From contig MGQN01000035.1 in assembly GCA_001797845.1 (NCBI GenBank), positions 111,465 through 116,822 of the forward strand: a DNA stretch of 5,358 bases, given 5' to 3'. Position numbers and translations under genes: made by a program. The DNA comes from Deltaproteobacteria bacterium RBG_16_44_11 (GTDB lineage Bacteria > Desulfobacterota > Syntrophia > Syntrophales > Smithellaceae). Below are positions 1 through 5,358 of this stretch, piece after piece. The notes under the pieces are model-generated. The model did no database searches. It had not been told where the DNA came from and saw only the letters and a program-made list of their open reading frames with translations. Each line of letters begins with the position of its first letter. The first letter of the stretch is position 1.

Positions 1-372
1 ATACTGGCGGGACGTATAAACGTTGATTTTGCGCGCGCCGATATTTTCGCTAAGCATTAACGTGATTGCTTCGCGGGCGGTTTTACCAACGTTGTCGGTG
101 ACGCCGGGGCGGAAGCCCACTTCGATGAGCCAATCAAAATTTTTTGCCAGTGGCCGGTTGATGGAAAATTCCTGGATGACCGGGTCGGAAAGCGGGCCTT
201 TGGCCGCTTGCTGCAATTCGAAAGCCGTCAGATCCCCGGCGATTGTATATACTTCGATAACGGCAACTTTTTCCACCGGCAGCGCCAGATTATCAATAAT
301 GCGCTTTTTGGTTTTTTCGCCGAGCGCGTCGCGAATACCTTCTTTGAAACTAACTTCAATTCTGTCTGCCAT
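1..372 (-). CDS. purL: Phosphoribosylformylglycinamidine synthase (PurS-PurL fusion type), N-terminal 124 residues, partial
   Basis: FGAM synthase converts FGAR, ATP and glutamine to FGAM in cytoplasmic de novo purine synthesis. Only the N-terminus is here; the reading frame is open through the left edge. It starts at the ATG whose first base is 372, with an AAGG ribosome binding site about 6 bases upstream on the minus strand. The visible part matches the PurS-like N-terminal region of PurL proteins from deltaproteobacteria, with the hallmark stretch FDWLIEVGFRPGVTDNVGKT at residues 79-98 followed by AREAI. Two PurS-like halves can be seen: F9..G12..D15..G18 and F87..G90..D93..G96. It is unlike the N-terminus of the large E. 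coli PurL. The catalytic ATP-binding domains lie outside the window, so the assignment rests on this N-terminal domain. GC content looks higher than in the genes to the right. Transcription diverges from the lipoprotein gene. Confidence 0.87.
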   Translation of the reverse strand, partial: MADRIEVSFKEGIRDALGEKTKKRIIDNLALPVEKVAVIEVYTIAGDLTAFELQQAAKGPLSDPVIQEFSINRPLAKNFDWLIEVGFRPGVTDNVGKTAREAITLMLSENIGARKINVYTSRQY

Positions 373-391
373 GATTTACCTTAATTAACGA

Positions 392-526
392 CTTCGTAAA
401 AAATCCATATGCTGCGTTGCGCTGCATCCTTCGTCATTGCGTCGTACGCAAAAAGTACGCCTCATTCCTCAGTATTTGCGCGCCTTGCCGCTGGAGCTCG
501 CGTGCCCTTCAGGGTATTTTACGAAG
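392..526. repeat. Palindromic, MITE-like intergenic repeat element
   Basis: A 135-bp GC-rich block is bounded by perfect 10-bp inverted repeats, CTTCGTAAAA at 392-401 and TTTTACGAAG at 517-526. Its interior holds further pairings: TTGCGT-CGT-ACGCAA at 437-451, and the competing CGTAC (443-447) with GTACG (455-459). The composition contrasts with the AT-rich DNA to its right. It has no plausible gene of its own and I see no target-site duplication. From memory, similar blocks starting CTTCGTAAAA and containing GCTGCGTTGCGCTGCATCC recur between genes in deltaproteobacterial genomes, so it is probably a dispersed non-autonomous element or structured repeat. That dispersal cannot be checked here. 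It lies 19 bp upstream of the purL start codon. Confidence 0.65.
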
Positions 527-712
527 CCTCTCAATACGAATTCATCTGTATTAGATTTTGTCTTATAATGCAGACGTTGCGTTTATACCCAAAAGCCGTA
601 AATTATGCAACTTACAAATATGTCCCGAAATCGATTTTGAAATATCTTTTATCATTTTTAATAAAGGCGATAAGTAGCCGAATAAAGACAATATTAATGT
701 TAGTCATTTCTC
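527..712. other. AT-rich intergenic stretch with no recognised gene
   Basis: Together with the repeat on its left this forms the 429-bp divergent intergenic region between purL and the lipoprotein gene. It is AT-rich. The short open frame through it has no ribosome binding site and encodes nothing recognisable. I see no tRNA, riboswitch or convincing terminator. It probably holds upstream control sequence for the promoter at 713-742, but no operator could be identified. Confidence 0.5.
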
Positions 713-742
713 TTGACACATTCGTCTATTGGCCGCTATATT
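713..742 (+). promoter_or_regulatory. Sigma70-type promoter for the lipoprotein gene
   Basis: A perfect -35 box TTGACA (713-718) and a five-of-six -10 box TATATT (737-742) are separated by 18 bp. Transcription would start near 749, giving a leader of about 50 bases before the ATG at 802. The upstream DNA is AT-rich, which favours promoter activity. This is a consensus match only. It is the best promoter candidate in the window for the plus-strand genes. Confidence 0.7.
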
Positions 743-784
743 AATATGTCATTTGGCTTTTCAAGTTGTAGAAATAAATTTTTA

Positions 785-791
785 GGGGAGG
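785..791 (+). promoter_or_regulatory. Strong ribosome binding site
   Basis: GGGGAGG lies 10 bases before the ATG at 802. It is a strong Shine-Dalgarno match and supports that start codon and good translation of the lipoprotein. Confidence 0.75.
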
Positions 792-801
792 TATCTAAAC
801 T

Positions 802-1449
802 ATGAAAGAAAACCGTATTTTAAATAGTATAATCCTTGTTTGCATCATTGGATTTTTTCTTGCCGGGTGCGCCGGCGTAGGCAGCACTAAAATTATTATG
901 AACCAGGAAAAGTATGCTCCATCGTTTCGGGCGGGTGATTACAGCTATATGAGAGGGAAAAAAGTTGTTTTCTCTTCCTTCTCTAATCAGGCGCAAAACA
1001 CTAAGGCATGGAGCTATTACAGCGCTGATAATAAATATATGTATGAAGGCACGGCGACATTGGAGAGCTATTATTCGTATTGTTTTAAAAAGGCGTTTAG
1101 GCACATCGGCGTAAGCGTGGTTGATTATCAATATGATGATCGATATAGAGATGATCGGCATTACTACCGTCATGGTTATTGGTGGGGCGCTCCCGGGCCC
1201 GGTAATTACAGGGCTCCTAAAGGTGTTCCCGAATTTCAGTTCATTCTCACTTCTCTTACCGATCAGGAGTTCAAGTTTAAAGTTCTCTTATTTAGAAATG
1301 GTGAGACAAAGCTGGATAAGTCATTCACGGTGACGATGCCTCCGGCAGGCACGGAGAAGATTACTGATTTGGAAAGGCGTTCTTATCGCCTGGTGGATCT
1401 TGCTTTTACCGCTATAATGAAAGATAAAGATTTTCGAAGAGTATTTTAA
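802..1449 (+). CDS. Putative lipoprotein of unknown function, Tyr/His/Trp-rich patch
   Basis: A 215-residue protein with a type II (lipoprotein) signal peptide: K2, R5, a hydrophobic core at about 9-19, and the lipobox L20-A21-G22-C23. Cleavage before C23 would leave a mature protein of about 193 residues. Position +2 is alanine, not aspartate, which in Gram-negatives favours sorting to the outer membrane. I do not recognise a named family. The N-terminal half has a predicted beta-strand (KKVVFSSF, 53-60) and a Tyr-rich helix (about 84-100) with one internal cysteine, C94. Residues 109-128 are packed with Tyr, Asp, Arg, His and Trp, then a Gly/Pro-rich loop (129-141). The C-terminal half looks like alternating strands (144-178) followed by a helix rich in charged residues. 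It may be a small periplasm-facing folded domain. The start is fixed by a strong ribosome binding site, and a good promoter lies just upstream. Function unknown; being a lipoprotein is well supported. Confidence 0.85.
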   Translation: MKENRILNSIILVCIIGFFLAGCAGVGSTKIIMNQEKYAPSFRAGDYSYMRGKKVVFSSFSNQAQNTKAWSYYSADNKYMYEGTATLESYYSYCFKKAFRHIGVSVVDYQYDDRYRDDRHYYRHGYWWGAPGPGNYRAPKGVPEFQFILTSLTDQEFKFKVLLFRNGETKLDKSFTVTMPPAGTEKITDLERRSYRLVDLAFTAIMKDKDFRRVF

Positions 1450-1547
1450 TTAAGTTATCATGGGAGATGGCGGACTTAATTTATGTTCATCATCTCATTC
1501 AATTTCCTGTTGATCTCTGTTTATACAAAATAATTAAGGCTAAAAAA

Positions 1548-2795
1548 ATGGAAGTAGTTCTGGTTGTCATTTTAATTTTCCTGCTGATTATACTTGCCCT
1601 GCAGATTTGGCAGGTAAAACGCGATTTCGGCTCGATTGATCTTGGGCCGATTAAAACGTCATTGGGAGCATTGCAAAGTTCTCAAGAAAGAACCGACCGT
1701 TCGGTGCGAGATGAAATCGCAAAATTTCGTGCCGAAGCACAGACACAAGCCCATCAGCAAAGAGAGGAATTGGCCGGCTCTCTCAAAGGCTTTGGAGATT
1801 CCGTCGAACAAAAAATGGAAGCCGTCCGCCTGGTAGTGGATGCCAATCTAAAACACATTAAGGAAGATAACAGCCGCCAGCTTGAGGAGATGCGAAGAAC
1901 GGTTGACGAAAAACTGCACAATACCCTTGAGACCAGACTTGGCGAGGCCTTCAAGCTGGTGAGTGAACGGCTTGAACTGGTACAGAAAGGATTGGGTGAG
2001 ATGCAGAGCCTTGCCACTGGCGTAGGCGATCTCAAAAAGGTGCTTTTGAATGTCAAAACGAAGGGTGTGCTTGGCGAGTACCAGCTTGGCGGAATTCTCG
2101 AACAGATACTTGCTCCCGGCCAATATGATCAAAACGTCAAAACCAAAAATGGGAGTAGTGAACTTGTCGAATATGCTGTGAAGATTCCCAGCAAGGAAGA
2201 TTCTTCAAAAAATCTCTGGCTTCCGATAGATGCGAAATTTCCAACAGAGGATTATACGCGCCTTATGAATGCCTACGAAATCGGAGACGTTGCCGAAATC
2301 GAAGCCTGCATTAAAAGTCTCAAGTCTAGAATCGAAAGATTTGCGAAAGACATCAATGCTAAATATATCGATCCGCCTAATACTACGGACTTTGCTATCT
2401 TGTTTCTTCCTTTTGAAGGTCTTTTTGCCGAGATTCTCCGAATACCCGGTCTTTTTGAAAGCATTCAACGTAAATACAAAATCACGATTGCCGGACCAAC
2501 CACGATCTCAGCTTTCCTCAGCAGTCTGCAAATGGGATTCAGCACACTGGCTATACAGAAGCGTTCCGGTGAAGTCTGGAGAGTTTTGGGTGAAGTAAAA
2601 ACAGCATTTGGTAGATTTGGTGAGGTGCTGGATAACGTGCACAAGCGCCTGGAACAGGCAACCAACTCCGTGGATGACGTCCGGAAAAAATCAAAAACCA
2701 TTCAGACCAAACTGCGTGCCGTAGAAGAACTGCCGGGAGCGTCTGCAGAAGTTTTGCTGGAAGATAATGCGTCTGACGAATTAGAAGAACCTTAG
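1548..2795 (+). CDS. rmuC: RmuC-family DNA recombination protein
   Basis: A 415-residue RmuC-family protein. The family carries a predicted PD-(D/E)XK nuclease-like core and was linked in E. coli to limiting inversions at short inverted repeats; its biochemistry remains poorly defined. Layout: one membrane helix at 2-20, a long charged coiled coil at about 35-170, and the RmuC core at about 172-390. Core signatures include G173-V-L-G-E177, the IDAKFP segment with D228 and K230 as likely active-site residues, and LPFEGLFAEIL near 287-297. The Trp often found before the GE pair is Leu here, and the usual PDVII stretch reads as LVEYAVKIP, so it belongs to a variant subgroup. The tail is acidic. 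I chose the ATG at 1548 because an AAGG site lies 8 bases upstream and the membrane helix then starts at residue 2. An in-frame ATG at 1467 adds 27 residues but has no properly spaced binding site. A sensor kinase follows 32 bp downstream. Confidence 0.9.
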   Translation: MEVVLVVILIFLLIILALQIWQVKRDFGSIDLGPIKTSLGALQSSQERTDRSVRDEIAKFRAEAQTQAHQQREELAGSLKGFGDSVEQKMEAVRLVVDANLKHIKEDNSRQLEEMRRTVDEKLHNTLETRLGEAFKLVSERLELVQKGLGEMQSLATGVGDLKKVLLNVKTKGVLGEYQLGGILEQILAPGQYDQNVKTKNGSSELVEYAVKIPSKEDSSKNLWLPIDAKFPTEDYTRLMNAYEIGDVAEIEACIKSLKSRIERFAKDINAKYIDPPNTTDFAILFLPFEGLFAEILRIPGLFESIQRKYKITIAGPTTISAFLSSLQMGFSTLAIQKRSGEVWRVLGEVKTAFGRFGEVLDNVHKRLEQATNSVDDVRKKSKTIQTKLRAVEELPGASAEVLLEDNASDELEEP

Positions 2796-2827
2796 CGCAA
2801 TCGCGTCAATATTTTCGGAGAAAAATA

Positions 2828-5358
2828 ATGACAAAAGTTCCTGAGCGTAAAAAACAGGTACGCAGGGGAAAAGAATCTCTAGCCGAAAGTGAAGAGAAAT
2901 ATCGGATTATATTGGATAATGCGAGTGACGCGATATTGCTGAGTGATGAAGAGGGATATTTGCTGGAAGTAAATAAAAAAGCGGAAGAACTTCTTGGTTA
3001 TAAAAGAGATGAGTTACTAGGTGTTAATTTTGTCAGAATTCATCCTCCGGAAGAGATGGATAAGGTCAAGAGTACTTTTCTGAAAATCAAGGAGGATGGT
3101 TCAGGAGGTTTAAATGACACGGTAATTTTGAGAAAAGACGGCAAAAAAGTTTTTGTGGATATCAACGGAAAGGTTATTGAATATAGCGGCCAAAAAGTCC
3201 TTCAGGCAATTTTCAGAGACATTACTGAACGTAAACGGTCGGAAGAAACACTTGAGAAAGAACACGAGCAACTTCTTTCGCTATTTGAAAACATAGATGA
3301 CGCGATATATGTAACTGATATGGACACGTATGAAATACTCTATGTCAACAAATTCATAAAAGAAGCCTTTGGCAAAGAGTTGTTGGGAAAGAAGTGTTTC
3401 AATGTATTTCAGGGCTTGGATAAACCATGCTCTTTTTGTACTAATGATCAAATCAGGAAACTGAGCTACGCTCCTTATAAATGGATCCATCATAATAAAA
3501 TAACAGAGCGCTACTACGATATCATAGACAGAATCATTCGCTGGCCGGACGGCCGCGAGGTGCGTTTTGAGTTTGCCCGCGATATCACTAACCGCAAAAA
3601 ATTGGAAGATGATTTGCGAAAAAGTGAACAAAGGTATCGCGATATTCTGGAGAGCATCCGGGAAGGCTATTTTGAACTTGACCTTCTCGGCAATTATACT
3701 TTTGTTAATGAAGCTAACTGCAGATTTCTGGGATATACCAAAAAAGAAATGGTCGGGATGAACTCCCGGCAGCATATGGATGAAGAAAATGCTAAAAAAA
3801 TATCTCAGCCTTACCGCGAACTTTACCGAACAGGCAAACCGATTGAGACATTAGAAGTTGAAGCTATCAAAAAAAATGGGACTAAAGTGATTTACGAAAC
3901 GTCGGTATCTCTCATCAGGGATGATGAAGGCAAACCGATTGGATTTCGGGGTGTCTCACGGGACGTAACTGAACGCAAACGTATGGAAGATGCATTGTGC
4001 CAAAGCGAAGAGAAATATCGAACCATTCTGGAAAGTATCGACGATGGCTATTATGAAGTCGACCTTGCCGGTAATTATACTTTTGTTAATGATGCAGAAG
4101 CCGAAAACATCGGCTATACTAAAGAAGAATTAATCGGGATGAACAACCGGCAGTATCAAGATGAAATAAACTATAAAAAAACATATCAGGCTTTTCTGGA
4201 AATCTACAGAACGGGCCAGCCGATTAAAGCATTGGAAATGGAAGTGATTAGAAAAGACGGGACGAAAAGGTTTAACGAAATTTCAGCATCTCTTATAAGG
4301 GATGTGCAGGGTAAACCGGTTGGATTTCGGGGAATTACTCGCGATACCACCAAACGCAAACTGATCGAAGATGCCCTGCGTCAAAGCGAAGAGAAATACC
4401 GGCGTATTCTCGAGAACATGGAAGAAGGATATTTTGAAATAGACCTTGTTGGCAATTTTACTTTCGTTAACAATGCGGAATGTAGAAATCTTGGATATTC
4501 CAAAGAGGAATTGATAGGAATGAACAACCGCCGGTATCAAGATGAAGCAACAGTTAGAAGAATGTACCAAGTCTTCAATAATATGTACAAAACAGGGGAA
4601 CCAATTAAGATAATAGATATAGAAATTATCAGAAAAGATGGGACTAAAAAGTTTAACGAAATCTCAGCGTCTCTTGTAAGAGATTCAAAAGGAAAAAAAA
4701 TCGGATTCAGTGGAGTTTCTCGAGACATCACCGAAAGCAAGCGGGCTGGTGATGCTTTGAAGAAAAACAGTGAAGAACTAATCAAGAAGAATAAGGAGAT
4801 CGATGAAAGCAGAAAGAATATACAGCTTACCTTGGAAAGACTGGGGGCCGCGTATGAAGAACTAAAAACCTCACAGGCAAAAATTCTCCAGCAGGAAAAG
4901 ATGGCTTCCATCGGACAACTTGCCGCGGGTGTGGCTCATGAAATCAATAATCCCATGGCCTTTATAGCCAGCAACTTGGGAACACTCGATAAATACAGCC
5001 GAAGGTTGAAAGATTTTATCCAGGCGCAGTCGGAAGAAATAAAATCTATTAAGGCCACTGATGCTATCGAAAAACTAGAAAAAAAGCGCAAAGAATTAAA
5101 ATTGGATTATACCATTAATGATATAGACCTGTTAGTTAAGGAATCCAGTGACGGTTTGGAAAGAGTACAGAAGATTGTCCAGGAACTTAATCGTTTCTCC
5201 AGAGTGGATGACGCGGAATATAAAGATGCTAACATCAATGAATGCATCGAAAGCAGTATTAATATTGTTTGGAATGAATTAAAACAGAAAGCCGCTCTCC
5301 ATAAGGATTACGGCAATTTACCCCCGACCAAATGTTATCCCCTAAAGCTGAATCAGGT
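2828..5358 (+). CDS. Soluble sensor histidine kinase with five PAS domains, 3' end missing
   Basis: 843 complete codons without a stop run to the right edge. The ATG at 2828 has GGAG at 2817-2820, seven bases upstream. No membrane segment is visible, so this is a cytoplasmic sensor that would autophosphorylate a histidine and pass phosphate to an unidentified response regulator. Domains: PAS1 21-136, PAS2 145-256, PAS3 266-384, PAS4 393-511, PAS5 520-638, each closing with a RDIT-like motif. A coiled-coil signalling helix follows at about 645-691, then the dimerisation/phosphoacceptor domain with GQLAAGVAHEINNP and H704. The H box resembles NtrB/ZraS-type kinases. The window ends as the N box of the ATPase domain should begin, so ATP-binding residues are unseen. 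PAS2 is divergent and carries C190-x10-C201-x2-C204. PAS3-5 are tandem duplicates. The short gap after rmuC suggests co-transcription. Ligands and output are unknown; the class assignment is secure. Confidence 0.93.
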   Translation, partial: MTKVPERKKQVRRGKESLAESEEKYRIILDNASDAILLSDEEGYLLEVNKKAEELLGYKRDELLGVNFVRIHPPEEMDKVKSTFLKIKEDGSGGLNDTVILRKDGKKVFVDINGKVIEYSGQKVLQAIFRDITERKRSEETLEKEHEQLLSLFENIDDAIYVTDMDTYEILYVNKFIKEAFGKELLGKKCFNVFQGLDKPCSFCTNDQIRKLSYAPYKWIHHNKITERYYDIIDRIIRWPDGREVRFEFARDITNRKKLEDDLRKSEQRYRDILESIREGYFELDLLGNYTFVNEANCRFLGYTKKEMVGMNSRQHMDEENAKKISQPYRELYRTGKPIETLEVEAIKKNGTKVIYETSVSLIRDDEGKPIGFRGVSRDVTERKRMEDALCQSEEKYRTILESIDDGYYEVDLAGNYTFVNDAEAENIGYTKEELIGMNNRQYQDEINYKKTYQAFLEIYRTGQPIKALEMEVIRKDGTKRFNEISASLIRDVQGKPVGFRGITRDTTKRKLIEDALRQSEEKYRRILENMEEGYFEIDLVGNFTFVNNAECRNLGYSKEELIGMNNRRYQDEATVRRMYQVFNNMYKTGEPIKIIDIEIIRKDGTKKFNEISASLVRDSKGKKIGFSGVSRDITESKRAGDALKKNSEELIKKNKEIDESRKNIQLTLERLGAAYEELKTSQAKILQQEKMASIGQLAAGVAHEINNPMAFIASNLGTLDKYSRRLKDFIQAQSEEIKSIKATDAIEKLEKKRKELKLDYTINDIDLLVKESSDGLERVQKIVQELNRFSRVDDAEYKDANINECIESSINIVWNELKQKAALHKDYGNLPPTKCYPLKLNQ
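3623..4768 (+). repeat. Three tandem PAS-coding units with a 381-bp period
   Basis: Within the kinase gene, equivalent SE(E/Q)-(K/R)-Y-R segments open units at 3623, 4004 and 4385, exactly 381 nt (127 codons) apart, and the third ends near 4768. Units two and three match at about 78 of 127 residues by hand count. A 20-base identical run occurs at 3692-3711 and 4073-4092, precisely one period apart. Each unit is one PAS domain plus its connecting helix, so this is internal gene duplication and not a mobile repeat. Confidence 0.9.

Noticed and set aside
23..388. Open plus-strand frame of 121 codons
   Set aside because: It lies antisense over purL, whose minus-strand translation is clearly recognisable. 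It lacks a ribosome binding site and its product is compositionally odd.
409..744. Open plus-strand frame of 111 codons across the palindromic repeat
   Set aside because: It starts inside the repeat, has no ribosome binding site, has no recognisable product and overlaps the promoter of the next gene.
820..1173. Minus-strand open frame of 117 codons
   Set aside because: It overlaps the lipoprotein gene, which has a promoter, ribosome binding site, signal peptide and lipobox in its favour.
1464..1496. Possible terminator hairpin after the lipoprotein gene (GAGATG/CATCTC)
   Set aside because: The stem is only 6 bp with a 21-base loop and there is no uninterrupted T tract after it.
1467..1547. 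Upstream in-frame start for rmuC adding 27 residues
   Set aside because: The GGGAG at 1462-1466 abuts the ATG, too close to act as a binding site. The extra residues precede the membrane helix awkwardly, and the ATG at 1548 has a properly spaced AAGG.
3281..3775. Minus-strand open frame of 164 codons
   Set aside because: It is antisense to the PAS2-PAS3 part of the kinase gene. Its hydrophobic, Phe/Ile-rich translation is typical of the complement of Lys/Glu-rich coding DNA.
4537..4911. Minus-strand open frame of 124 codons with Ser/Leu/Phe-rich translation
   Set aside because: It is the complement of the coiled-coil region of the kinase gene (Lys/Glu-rich) and has no independent support.
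1..5358. CRISPR array, tRNA/rRNA, insertion sequence or toxin-antitoxin pair
   Set aside because: No short regular repeats with spacers, no RNA gene signatures, no transposase and no paired small genes were seen. The only tandem repeat is the protein-coding PAS array.

Overview
The window looks like a chromosomal fragment from a Gram-negative bacterium, most likely of the deltaproteobacterial / Desulfobacterota type. The clues are an N-terminal PurS-like extension on a PurL (FGAM synthase) protein, a Lol-type lipoprotein, a large cytoplasmic multi-PAS histidine kinase with an NtrB/ZraS-like H box, and a GC-rich palindromic intergenic repeat of a kind I associate with that group. The assignment is inference from gene style; there is no rRNA or marker gene to confirm it.

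Layout. (1) Positions 1-372, minus strand: the 5' end of purL, read outward past the left edge. Its first 124 residues hold two PurS-like halves. (2) Positions 373-801: a 429-bp divergent intergenic region. Its left part is a 135-bp element bounded by 10-bp perfect inverted repeats (392-401 and 517-526). Its right part is AT-rich and ends in a good sigma70-type promoter (713-742) and a strong ribosome binding site for the next gene. (3) Positions 802-1449, plus strand: an unassigned lipoprotein with a Tyr/His/Trp-rich patch. (4) Positions 1548-2795, plus strand: an RmuC-family protein with one N-terminal membrane helix, a long coiled coil and the RmuC core. (5) From 2828 to the right edge, plus strand: a hybrid-free, soluble sensor histidine kinase with five PAS domains, cut just before the N box of its ATPase domain.

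The three plus-strand genes run in one direction. The rmuC-kinase gap is only 32 bp, so those two are probably co-transcribed. The lipoprotein-rmuC gap is 98 bp with no convincing terminator, so all three may share the 713-742 promoter. No functional link between the lipoprotein, RmuC and the kinase can be shown from the sequence, and the purine gene is an independent, divergent unit.

I do not see a clear new defence or mobile system. The points most worth following up are the three tandem PAS units repeating with an exact 381-nt period, the three-cysteine motif in the second PAS domain, and the palindromic element lying 19 bp from the purL start codon.
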